DNA from: a virus
Direction: 5' to 3' (one strand)
Length of the DNA: 48,183 bases
IMG/VR virus record: IMGVR_UViG_3300042731_007346
Span: 1 to 48,183 of that record
In this document: positions 40,470-47,364 of the stretch, in pieces
Layout: the number at the start of each line of letters is the position of its first letter
Position numbering within the stretch: position 1 is the first letter of the stretch
Program-made: the position numbers and the translations under genes
The notes under the pieces: generated by a model
Told to the model about the DNA's origin: nothing
The model's input: only the letters and a program-made list of their open reading frames with translations
Database searches by the model: none

Positions 40470-41692
40470 GAACTTACCTCTCCTTCAATTAGATTGTTCA
40501 GGGTCGCAAAGGCATTTGTCTGTGTAGTTGCGAAAATTGGCGCTGATTGTGTACGGACGGTCACTTTTTTCTTGTCGCCAGATTGATAAGCATCGCAATA
40601 AAACATATCTGGTGTTACAATTCCAGGTGCCATAATTTTATCAGGAAACGGAACGCTTAAAGGACTAAACCCAAACATTTCAGAGTACCACGCCATATCA
40701 GTAGAAACTAATGGCAACCTCTCAGATGGTCCAAAATAACGGTCACATCTTGCACCGTAATAAGCCAAAAATGCTGTCCCATCCGGCATATATGGCTGAG
40801 AAACTCCGTCTGGATCATCATAAAAATCGTTATAACAAAATAGATCCAATCGCCTGCCCTGGGGTGTCCCGATATAACCAAGATAATCTGCCCCAGCAGC
40901 AACAAGATCAGAAAACATTTGCGGAACTTGAATCCCCTCTCCGACTTGAACTAATGTAATTCGTCTATTATCAGCCAATTTTTGTATTGTTGCATCATTA
41001 AAAAAGGCATGTGAAACATCCCTGGCCATAAACATTAGATTAAATTTTACCTTTCCAAGTTGACGAACTAAATCAAAAGCATTATCTATATCCCCTATAA
41101 TATCAGCAGCGGCATTGTTCCACGCTACTGTAGGAGTAATTGTTAAAGCTGCATTCCTTCCCCAATCATAAATTAGATCTGGATTATTTGTTCCCAATAT
41201 TGCCGGCATTTGTCCTGTAAGCAAACTTGAACCTGCAAGTAGTTCGAATAGACGTACATAACGTCTAATATGTTCTTTATGATGTTCAAGTGCTAATTTT
41301 CTCAACCTGGAAATTTTGTCTTGCCCTTCATAAGGATTTTCGCCTGCCAGGCGTTTATTAATTTGATTCGCAGAAATATCTCCAAGCTCTTCTGCAAATG
41401 GGAAAACCATATTTTTTGTTGTAAAATATTGGGTGGTAGTATTTCTTTGTATATCTCCTGTGTGTCTGCTATCAGTTCCACGAGGAATTAATTTTGCTGT
41501 TCTCTCGTTTGCTCCTATAAGATCAATATCAATAACCTCAGAAAATGGACTATAGATTGTTTTAGAATTTCCAAATTGAGATTTGCCGTAAAACTGCTGC
41601 CAAACTGTAGGTACCCCAATAACATCTTTTAAGTCAAACATGTCATCCATATATCTACTATATACATCAAGTCCGTTAGGTGTTACACTCAT
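40466..41692 (-). CDS. Major capsid protein, GpE family
   Basis: 408 aa. Opens with FDLKDVIGVPTVWQQFYG, has RGTDSRHTGDIQRNTTTQYF and a closing RTQSAPIFATTQTNAFATL, in keeping with lambda GpE-type capsids of HK97 fold. Preceded by a decoration protein and protease as in lambda. Confidence 0.88.
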   Translation of the reverse strand: MSVTPNGLDVYSRYMDDMFDLKDVIGVPTVWQQFYGKSQFGNSKTIYSPFSEVIDIDLIGANERTAKLIPRGTDSRHTGDIQRNTTTQYFTTKNMVFPFAEELGDISANQINKRLAGENPYEGQDKISRLRKLALEHHKEHIRRYVRLFELLAGSSLLTGQMPAILGTNNPDLIYDWGRNAALTITPTVAWNNAAADIIGDIDNAFDLVRQLGKVKFNLMFMARDVSHAFFNDATIQKLADNRRITLVQVGEGIQVPQMFSDLVAAGADYLGYIGTPQGRRLDLFCYNDFYDDPDGVSQPYMPDGTAFLAYYGARCDRYFGPSERLPLVSTDMAWYSEMFGFSPLSVPFPDKIMAPGIVTPDMFYCDAYQSGDKKKVTVRTQSAPIFATTQTNAFATLNNLIEGEVSS

Positions 41693-41705
41693 TTTTTATT
41701 CCTCC

Positions 41706-42155
41706 TTATTCCACTTGCTCAGAGATGGCTTCTACATCTTCGAACGAAATATTTGCAGTTTCTATTAATGCCATTTCTGCGCTAGTTGCATTTACTGTTC
41801 CCGGATTAACAATACTTTCAGCAGTTTGCAAATCCTGATCCCAAACTACCATATCTCTATTAACAATTCCATTTTTAACTAAAATTGATGCGTTTTCAAT
41901 ATCGCCTTCTACAAGGTCAGCAAATGGAATATCTTCTCCTAAATAAATCCCTCGCGGCATTGATTCACCTTCGGTATCTGCAAGTGCAGTAAATGGAACC
42001 CAATTCTGGTTAGTTGCATTATATGCCATTACAGTATATTGCAAAAGATCCGCTGTTCTTGCTGCATCCTGAGCAATAGTTCTTGTCCGCACAATAGTAT
42101 CTTCATTGTGGATAAAAGGTACATTTTGATTTTGAGTTATATTTGTAACTGCCAT
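41706..42155 (-). CDS. Head decoration protein, GpD-like
   Basis: 149 aa, beta-rich. PRGIYLGEDIPFADLVEGDIENASILVKNGIVNRDMVVWD fits phage GpD-like proteins that stabilise capsids as trimers. Slightly longer than lambda GpD (110 aa). Sits between protease and capsid. Confidence 0.8.
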   Translation of the reverse strand: MAVTNITQNQNVPFIHNEDTIVRTRTIAQDAARTADLLQYTVMAYNATNQNWVPFTALADTEGESMPRGIYLGEDIPFADLVEGDIENASILVKNGIVNRDMVVWDQDLQTAESIVNPGTVNATSAEMALIETANISFEDVEAISEQVE

Positions 42156-43367
42156 TTATCTTACCTCCACGCCGTTTTTAGCTTTTTCTTTGGCGATTAA
42201 AGCGTTGTAATCATCAAGGCTTTTTACATTTCCGTCTGTACTTAATTGTCCGGTTTGCTGTCCATTAGTCTCTGGCGGTTGTTCTGTTTGCGCATTTGCT
42301 GAATTTGTTGCTTCTTTCAATGCGTCAAAAGCTGCAACTGTTGTTTCAAGACTTTCTGCACTTTTTTCGCCTTTTAAAACTGAACAGGCAATATTTTGTA
42401 TCGCTGCCGGATAAGAATTTTCATTTTCATCTTTGCCTAAATATTTTGCTGCAATATTTATTGTCGCCTGCATAGACTCTTTTCCTTCTTTCTTCCCCGC
42501 CTCAAATTTTTTATTTAATTCATTTTCGTATTCAATTTTTGCGGTGGGGTTTTGTCCTAATAATTCTTTTAAAGTCATATTAGAAACCTCCATTTTATTT
42601 TTACCCGCATTTTGTACGGGGTTTTGAGCTTTTTTTAAATAATTATGTATAGATGAATTTTCTCCTATTCTTCCAGAATATTTTTTCCCTTCAGTATTTG
42701 ATCCTATACGGGGGGTTTCATTTGTTCCGTCTGTTTCCAGATTTATCATTGCTGCTATTTTGTTATAATCAAAATTTTCAGGTTTTTCTTTTAATTTAGC
42801 TGACAATTCGGAAAATTTTGTTTTTGCAAGGGCTAATGATTCAACTTTATCATCGTCATTATCAGTTTTAATGATTTCGTCTACAAAACCGGCTTCTTTT
42901 ATTTCATCTCCGAAAAGCCATGTTTCTTCATCCATCATTTGCCTTATTGTTTTATTAGATTTTCCAGTTTTTTGGACATATGCTTTTGCAATTATACCTG
43001 TAAGTCCATCAAGTACCTGGCTAATTTTTAACATGTCACGATAATCTCCAATTGCTCCACCCCATGCGTTATGAATCATAAAAACAGCATTATCTTCAGC
43101 TGCAACAAGATCAAACGCCGGATTATTTGCTAGGTATGTCGCCATGCTTGCAGCAATTCCTTTTATCGTCGCAAGCGTTTGAGCATCAGGATTTTCTTTT
43201 TTATAATCTCGAAATAAATTAAAAATTTCCAGTCCAGAAGAAACATAACCACCAGGACTTGCTATGTGTACATCCAAATCGGCACCTTTTGCAGAATTAA
43301 GCTCTTTTCTGACATCATCTGCTGTTATGTCCCAACCAATCTCACCGGAAATTATTATTTTTTTCAT
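42156..43367 (-). CDS. Prohead protease, ClpP-type, with C-terminal scaffold region
   Basis: 403 aa from ATG 43367; the frame extends to a GTG at 43400 but that lies in a terminator hairpin. KKIIISGEIGWDITADDV, ASPGGYVSSGLEIFNLF, GIAASMATYLA (S nucleophile) and FMIHNAWGGAIGD (H) are ClpP motifs. Residues about 200-235 hold a collar-like TDGTNETPRIGSNT stretch. The C-terminal half is helical and charged, as expected for a built-in scaffold. Confidence 0.88.
   Translation of the reverse strand: MKKIIISGEIGWDITADDVRKELNSAKGADLDVHIASPGGYVSSGLEIFNLFRDYKKENPDAQTLATIKGIAASMATYLANNPAFDLVAAEDNAVFMIHNAWGGAIGDYRDMLKISQVLDGLTGIIAKAYVQKTGKSNKTIRQMMDEETWLFGDEIKEAGFVDEIIKTDNDDDKVESLALAKTKFSELSAKLKEKPENFDYNKIAAMINLETDGTNETPRIGSNTEGKKYSGRIGENSSIHNYLKKAQNPVQNAGKNKMEVSNMTLKELLGQNPTAKIEYENELNKKFEAGKKEGKESMQATINIAAKYLGKDENENSYPAAIQNIACSVLKGEKSAESLETTVAAFDALKEATNSANAQTEQPPETNGQQTGQLSTDGNVKSLDDYNALIAKEKAKNGVEVR
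42699..42742 (-). repeat. Collar-tip-like segment in protease, related to 27,912-27,955
   Basis: About 44 bases match the tail-fibre segment near 27,912-27,955 with roughly six differences, and both encode TDGTNxTPRIGxNT. The fibre copy is at a typical collar tip; the protease copy is in the linker after the ClpP domain. Confidence 0.65.
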
Positions 43368-43388
43368 TTTCAAAAATTTTCTCCATAA

Positions 43389-43423
43389 AAAAGCCCGCAC
43401 CTCTACCTGAGATACGGGCTTTT
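43389..43423 (-). terminator. Intrinsic terminator or attenuator within late operon
   Basis: AAAAGCCCG (43389-43397) pairs with CGGGCTTTT (43415-43423), with an inner CTC/GAG. On the minus strand the stem is followed by six T. It stands between the lysis-like genes and the protease, so it would reduce capsid and tail expression unless overcome. Confidence 0.7.
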
Positions 43424-43460
43424 AAAAATCTAAATTATAGGTTTAAAAGAATCCGTTTTT

Positions 43461-43610
43461 TTATAAATTAACTATTTCTTTTTTTACCTTTTTTATTCCC
43501 CTTATGCCGCCTTGATTAAAATTTATTTCAATTTTACCTGTAAATTTTTGTGTAATTAATTCTTTTAAAATTTTTAATAATTTTTCCATACTTGTATTTA
43601 ATTGTGTCAT
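43461..43610 (-). CDS. DUF2292/YezD-like small protein
   Basis: 49 aa. LLKILKELITQKFTGKIEIN followed by G-I-KK-KKEI resembles the DUF2292 pattern (helix, then GxVxIxxxxGxVxxIEKxEK). No SD. ATG 43610 is in frame with the lipoprotein gene upstream, separated by TAG and six sense codons, so it may be reached by readthrough or reinitiation. Function unknown. Confidence 0.5.
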   Translation of the reverse strand: MTQLNTSMEKLLKILKELITQKFTGKIEINFNQGGIRGIKKVKKEIVNL

Positions 43611-43628
43611 ATATAAAAAATATGTCAA

Positions 43629-43949
43629 CTATTTTTTTGGAACTAATTGCAACATACATTCATTATACGTCTGCCGATCTGCCCGATTTTCCTGCTTCAT
43701 GCAATATTCATGCCTATTTCTTAATCTTTTTTCGTCATAGCTGATTCCGCATTGTTCAATTAATATTCTGCACTCAGAAATATTTTTTTCTCCCATCTGA
43801 TACACACAATCAGCCATAGCAAAACAACTTTCCATTTGATAATTTTTTCGCTTAGGGGCTGTTTTACATCCGGAAATTAATGTTCCACTTAAAATCCCAA
43901 AAATAAAAATCATTAAACAGGTTACAATGCTTATAATTATTTTTTTCAT
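43629..43949 (-). CDS. Lipoprotein, possible outer spanin-like
   Basis: 106 aa from ATG 43949 (SD AAAGGAAAA). Hydrophobic signal 3-25 and lipobox LISGC; the mature part has eight more cysteines and is basic. Follows a one-TM protein, the order seen in two-component spanins (inner then outer). Ends TAG. Cysteine content is unusual for Rz1. Confidence 0.6.
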   Translation of the reverse strand: MKKIIISIVTCLMIFIFGILSGTLISGCKTAPKRKNYQMESCFAMADCVYQMGEKNISECRILIEQCGISYDEKRLRNRHEYCMKQENRADRQTYNECMLQLVPKK

Positions 43950-43974
43950 AATATTTTTCCTTTTCCAGATTAAT

Positions 43975-44172
43975 CTAATCTTTAAAGACATTTTTCTTTA
44001 ACCAGTCAATGTCCGTTTCGATTGCTGGGATATTTTCTGTTCTTTCATAAAGCTCTTTGATTTGTTTATCATATCCGCGGATAAGACGAAGAGCAAAAAA
44101 ACTAAGCAAGCCCCCGCCGCCAAACAAAACACCCACAATCCCCATAAATATGAAATATATTTCTTTCGCCAA
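43975..44172 (-). CDS. Single-TM protein, possible inner spanin or holin
   Basis: 65 aa. Hydrophobic residues 5-30 with GVLFGGGG, then a charged helix (YDKQIKELYERTENIPAIETDIDWLKK). N-in topology with a periplasmic coiled coil would fit an i-spanin or a class II/III holin. Next to a lipoprotein gene. Confidence 0.55.
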   Translation of the reverse strand: MAKEIYFIFMGIVGVLFGGGGLLSFFALRLIRGYDKQIKELYERTENIPAIETDIDWLKKNVFKD

Positions 44173-44195
44173 TTCATCTGCCCTCCAATATTATT

Positions 44196-44465
44196 TTACA
44201 AATCTACTCTTACTGATCCATTTGCACCAACAGCCATAATATATATATCAATTCCTGCCGATGCGCTTATTGTTTCAGAAAAATTTTCAAGGAAAATAGG
44301 AACACCTTCCAAAGTTTCTGTAGGAACAGGATCACCACTAGTTCTGTATGTTTCTAAATATTTATTCGGATCTGTTTTTAATTTTTTTATTTGTCCGGCA
44401 GTTACATTTGTCGCTACTTTTGTCCATTCCCCTGAAGGGCATGAAACTATTACAGGATTTGCCAT
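44196..44465 (-). CDS. Hypothetical small head-region protein
   Basis: 89 aa, beta-rich (MANPVIVSCPSGEWTKVATNVTAG), resembling small capsid-fibre or attachment proteins with the WTKVATNVT type motif. Directly follows the portal gene. Function inferred from place only. Confidence 0.55.
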   Translation of the reverse strand: MANPVIVSCPSGEWTKVATNVTAGQIKKLKTDPNKYLETYRTSGDPVPTETLEGVPIFLENFSETISASAGIDIYIMAVGANGSVRVDL

Positions 44466-46082
44466 TTATTTTTCTTCCTCCTCATCTTCTTTATCTTCGT
44501 CGTTTTCATCTCCGATCTCTACATTATTTCCCCCATTTGCCCAAGGCGCTGTTGGTAATTCCTCAAATTGTCTTGCATTTTTAAGTCTATTCGCTTTTCC
44601 ACTTGATCCATTTGTTTCTCTTGCAACATCGTCCAGTGTTTTCGCAGAAAGTTCGACAGCAATTTTATCCGCATTTATTAATTTTAGAGGGTCTATGTTC
44701 GGCATTGGTGACCCATGCAATTCAAAATTTAACCAAGCCTGGCGTAATTCCATATCTGACCAACCAGGAGCAGAAATTCTACCTGCTGCAATTTCTTCAC
44801 TAAGCCACATTTCATAAACATAATCTATAAAATCAGACTTAATTTCTCCAAGTTCGACCCTGGCTTTTCTCCAAATTCTAATTAATATAGCTCTGGAAGC
44901 AGAATAATTATTAGAAAATTTATTTAGAACTACTTCCCTGCTCCATCCGGTACTTGCACAAATCGAATCCATAATAGAACTAAAATACATATCGAATTGA
45001 GCAGAGGGGCTTGTGTCTTGCAAATATTTAATTTTATCGCCACGCTTCAAATTTCCAATAAGCATACTACCAGGTTGTCTGATTGTTGCTTCCGGCGTAG
45101 TGTCCCAATTTATAATAGGCTCTTCAGTTGTATCGGGAATTTCTTCTTCTTCTTCTTCTTCTTCTGTGACAGGGGATATTCCATATTCTTTTTGTGGACC
45201 AGCTACCCTTCCTTCAAGTGGTTGGCTTGCGTCCTGCTCTTCATTTTCTATTGCTCCAATTATGCTACTCTGATTAATCGCCTTCTGTAGAACAGAAATT
45301 TTAAAACTGGTTAAATCTTCCAATTCCTGCAGCAAATGATATAATCCAGATAACCCCCGCCCCTGTCCGGCATATTCGGGCTTATAACCATGAATCATAA
45401 AAATTCGCCCTGATTTTGCTCCTCTTGCCGGAATATCAATATTATTATATTTACCGTTTTTATCTATGTTCCAAATTTGGTATCCAATTTCTTTGTCAGC
45501 ATCATCTCTGATTATCCCGTCTTTTACAGGATAATTACAAAAAGATGAAGTATAAGAGCTCCCCCGCACCTGGTTAGGATCGACAAATTCTATCTGAAGT
45601 TGATTAATTAAATCTTTATCACGTCCATAATAAAATCTTACAAATATATCATTATCACGCTCAGAAAATAATTGATACAATCTTTGATTTTGATAGAAAT
45701 TATTTATTCTTGATCGATGTGATTTTTTTGACTTTGCCCATAAATGAAATCTTTCACTAACATCTTCTGCCCAAAGTTCAGCCTGTTCCGGAGGTATACC
45801 GAGCATGCCGGCCAAAGGAGCAGGTTTTATCATTGCGCCTTCATCAATAATCGTGTCAACTTTGGATGTTACGAGCGCACGGCATTCCAGAGAATCATAC
45901 ATTTCATCACGGGCTTTTTGCCTGATTGCATAATGATCGTGATAATTTATCCTGTCGCCTCGAACTATGCCGCCTGGAAATTTTGAACCACTTCCGTAAC
46001 TGCGAGATCTGTCACCCCTATAATAATTTTTTATATTTTTATTTTTTTTAAATACAGATTTTATTTTTTTGAAAATATTCAT
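44466..46082 (-). CDS. Portal protein, lambda family
   Basis: 538 aa. Pattern RARDEMYDSLECRALVTSKVDTIIDEG and FVDPNQVRG, with MIHGYKPEYAGQGRGLSGLYHLLQELEDL, matches the lambda B-type portal. It forms the dodecameric DNA channel. Contains a run of eight Glu (about 312-319) encoded by a TTC-repeat tract. Preceded by the W-like gene. Confidence 0.9.
   Translation of the reverse strand: MNIFKKIKSVFKKNKNIKNYYRGDRSRSYGSGSKFPGGIVRGDRINYHDHYAIRQKARDEMYDSLECRALVTSKVDTIIDEGAMIKPAPLAGMLGIPPEQAELWAEDVSERFHLWAKSKKSHRSRINNFYQNQRLYQLFSERDNDIFVRFYYGRDKDLINQLQIEFVDPNQVRGSSYTSSFCNYPVKDGIIRDDADKEIGYQIWNIDKNGKYNNIDIPARGAKSGRIFMIHGYKPEYAGQGRGLSGLYHLLQELEDLTSFKISVLQKAINQSSIIGAIENEEQDASQPLEGRVAGPQKEYGISPVTEEEEEEEEIPDTTEEPIINWDTTPEATIRQPGSMLIGNLKRGDKIKYLQDTSPSAQFDMYFSSIMDSICASTGWSREVVLNKFSNNYSASRAILIRIWRKARVELGEIKSDFIDYVYEMWLSEEIAAGRISAPGWSDMELRQAWLNFELHGSPMPNIDPLKLINADKIAVELSAKTLDDVARETNGSSGKANRLKNARQFEELPTAPWANGGNNVEIGDENDEDKEDEEEEK
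45144..45169 (-). repeat. Trinucleotide (TTC on plus) repeat within portal gene
   Basis: Eight or so consecutive TTC units on the plus strand encode a poly-Glu run in a non-conserved loop of the portal. Slippage here would add or remove single residues without loss of frame. Confidence 0.7.
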
Positions 46083-46085
46083 TTA

Positions 46086-46358
46086 TTATTTTCTCCGCAA
46101 CCTAACTGCAACCACACCCATACTATAGAGGTCATTTAAAAGGCTGGCTTCTTTTGCTTCAAGTCGATCAATTTGATCTTGAATTTCTTCAAATTTTCGG
46201 CGGGTTGTACGTTGTGAGCCTTCCCCTGAATCAATCGCATAGGATATATTTTCATGTGCGGACATTTCTGTTTGTAATTCGTATAAACTTGTCAAAGCTC
46301 TCTGAGTTGCGGTCAGCTGACGTCTTATTCGTGCTTTTCTTAAACTAATATATCCCAT
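46086..46358 (-). CDS. Head-tail connector, gpW/DUF6148-like
   Basis: 90 aa from ATG 46358. Helical with RKARIRRQLTATQRAL and a YAIDSGEGSQRTTRRKFEEIQDQIDRLEAKEA segment, like small W-type proteins encoded before lambda portals. The frame could start at 46376, but that codon lies inside the -10 box; 46358 is the exact predicted RNA start. First gene of the late operon. Confidence 0.7.
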   Translation of the reverse strand: MGYISLRKARIRRQLTATQRALTSLYELQTEMSAHENISYAIDSGEGSQRTTRRKFEEIQDQIDRLEAKEASLLNDLYSMGVVAVRLRRK

Positions 46359-46364
46359 GCCACA

Positions 46365-46392
46365 ATTATAGAACATATTTTAATTACGTCAA
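46365..46392 (-). promoter_or_regulatory. Late operon promoter, leaderless geometry
   Basis: Minus strand TTGACG (46392-46387), 16-bp spacer, consensus TATAAT (46370-46365), then six bases to ATG 46358. No SD. It appears to drive the whole 19-kb structural operon. Confidence 0.75.
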
Positions 46393-46404
46393 CTTTTTTT
46401 TATA

Positions 46405-46525
46405 TTTTTTAGGGAAGCGCCCCCGTAGTTGAGGGCCAGGGGCGCTTTAGAAATTATGTGACCTGTCTCTTCAGTGCTGGTAGGTCAATTTCAGCAGACC
46501 AGCCCGAAAGCTGGTTTCGACTATT
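46405..46525. ncRNA. GC-rich multi-hairpin segment, possible structured RNA
   Basis: Stem AAGCGCCCC (46415-46423) with GGGGCGCTT (46439-46447); GACCT/AGGTC (46460-46464, 46482-46486); ACCAGC/GCTGGT (46498-46503, 46510-46515). TGCTGGT (46475-46481) could pair instead with CAGCA or ACCAGC downstream, so alternative folds exist. Much richer in GC than its surroundings. It is the 3' region of the L2 transcript (minus), just before the late promoter. No usual T tract follows the strongest stem. Not assigned to a known RNA family. Confidence 0.5.
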
Positions 46526-46529
46526 ATTT

Positions 46530-46703
46530 TTAATAATTTCCTACAATTTTTAAATTAGTTAAAACTTTAAAACCATAATCTTTTATTTCGTTACTAGTAA
46601 ATTGATCGCAAATAATTTTTACAGCAGAGTATTCGTTTTGAAGATTTTCTAAATGTTTTAAAGCTGTTATTGATTTAACTTTTTTGTTTCGGTAAAGTGT
46701 CAT
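46530..46703 (-). CDS. Hypothetical protein under operator promoter L2
   Basis: 57 aa, basic, not recognised (MTLYRNKKVKSITALKHLENLQ...). ATG 46703 with SD GGGGAG right after a hairpin, the same leader as at L1. Only gene of this unit; candidate small regulator of the adjacent late promoter. Confidence 0.55.
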   Translation of the reverse strand: MTLYRNKKVKSITALKHLENLQNEYSAVKIICDQFTSNEIKDYGFKVLTNLKIVGNY

Positions 46704-46714
46704 AATTTCTCCCC

Positions 46715-46726
46715 GGCCAGAAGGCC
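46715..46726 (-). promoter_or_regulatory. Leader hairpin next to SD (copy L2)
   Basis: Minus strand GGCC-TTCT-GGCC with a 4-bp stem, flush against GGGGAG. Counterpart of 24413-24422. Confidence 0.55.
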
Positions 46727-46727
46727 T

Positions 46728-46775
46728 TTTCTTAATTTGTTACTTAAATATAACACTATATTGGTGTGTTGTCAA
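46728..46775 (-). promoter_or_regulatory. Leftward operator promoter L2; 48-bp inverted copy of promoter R
   Basis: TTGACA (46775-46770), 17-bp spacer with AACAC-N9-GTGTT, TATATT (46752-46747). All 48 bases equal the reverse complement of 25061-25108. Confidence 0.75.
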
Positions 46776-46796
46776 CAATTTTTTTTATATAACATA

Positions 46797-47245
46797 AAAT
46801 ATTACATTTTTTCCAGAAATATTACATAAAAAACCGACATATACCATTTTTTTGTCAGTTTTGAAAATTTATGTAATATGCGTAACTACTGGTAATTCTA
46901 GTAGTTATAGCATTTTTTTTGCAAATATACCAGATATTACACTTTTTTCCGGTCTAACAGAGAAACTTTTACAGAAAGACATATATACAGAAAAATATAA
47001 AGAAATCTGCAAAAATACTGTGAGCCTTAGAAAAAATGTAATATCTGGTATATTTGGTATATTATATACAAAAACACAGAAATGTATATAAATAATAAAA
47101 AAATAATAATAATATATATGTTTTCTTCCTTATTATAGTATGTAATCTGAATATCCCACTTTTTATATAACATATTTTTTTTTAGGCTGAAAAAAATGTA
47201 ATATTGTGTTATATGCTTGACTTTTTGCAAAATTGTATTACATTA
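46797..47245. repeat. AT-rich repeat region, candidate replication origin
   Basis: No convincing gene lies in 46,776-47,364. ATATTAC (or GTAATAT on the other strand) occurs at 46799, 46819, 46873, 46934, 47038 and 47198, with a variant at 47235, often next to a T6C run. A near-perfect 25-bp inverted repeat lies at 46924-46949 and 47030-47054, one base apart in length. TAACTACT/AGTAGTTA forms a hairpin at about 46883-46907. Repeats, dyads and low GC resemble an origin or partition site; a promoter-rich control zone is the alternative. Confidence 0.5.
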
Positions 47246-47329
47246 TAAATAAGTGACACATAATAATCTCCTTTAAATTAATTTTAATTTGTTATCCCTT
47301 TAGTTTTAAATAGCTAAAGGGTTTTTTTT
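47217..47329 (+). ncRNA. Possible small RNA unit: promoter plus terminator
   Basis: TTGACT (47217-47222) with TACATT at 16-bp spacing forms a weak plus-strand promoter. Transcription would end about 75 bases on at the terminator at 47296-47329. No ORF lies between. Confidence 0.3.
47296..47329 (+). terminator. Rho-independent terminator, plus strand
   Basis: CCCTTTAG (47296-47303) and CTAAAGGG (47314-47321) form an 8-bp stem followed by eight T. There is no plus-strand gene upstream for more than 20 kb, which implies a plus-strand RNA from the repeat region or insulation of the next promoter. Confidence 0.85.
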
Positions 47330-47330
47330 G

Positions 47331-47357
47331 TTGACTTTTTACTTTTTCTTTTAAAAT
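47331..47357 (+). promoter_or_regulatory. Promoter for basic cos-proximal gene, leaderless geometry
   Basis: TTGACT (47331-47336), 15-bp spacer, TAAAAT (47352-47357), then seven bases to ATG 47365. No SD. The spacer is short, so the call is moderate. Confidence 0.45.
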
Positions 47358-47364
47358 ATTTATT

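Noticed and set aside
43368-43400. GTG start for the prohead protease
   Set aside because: It lies in the terminator hairpin; ATG 43367 with GGAG upstream begins the conserved ClpP sequence.
27043-46082. Long plus-strand ORFs opposite the late genes (for example at 27853, 30969, 44062)
   Set aside because: They are shadows of well-matched minus-strand structural genes and lack SD sites and family features.
46359-46376. ATG 46376 for the W-like gene
   Set aside because: The codon lies inside the -10 region of the late promoter, so it would not be in the mRNA.
46405-46525. Hammerhead or similar self-cleaving ribozyme
   Set aside because: A GAAA is present but the CTGATGA core is missing on both strands.
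46852-47091. 79-codon plus-strand ORF in the repeat region
   Set aside because: TTG start, no SD, and it runs across both arms of the 25-bp inverted repeat; better seen as non-coding.
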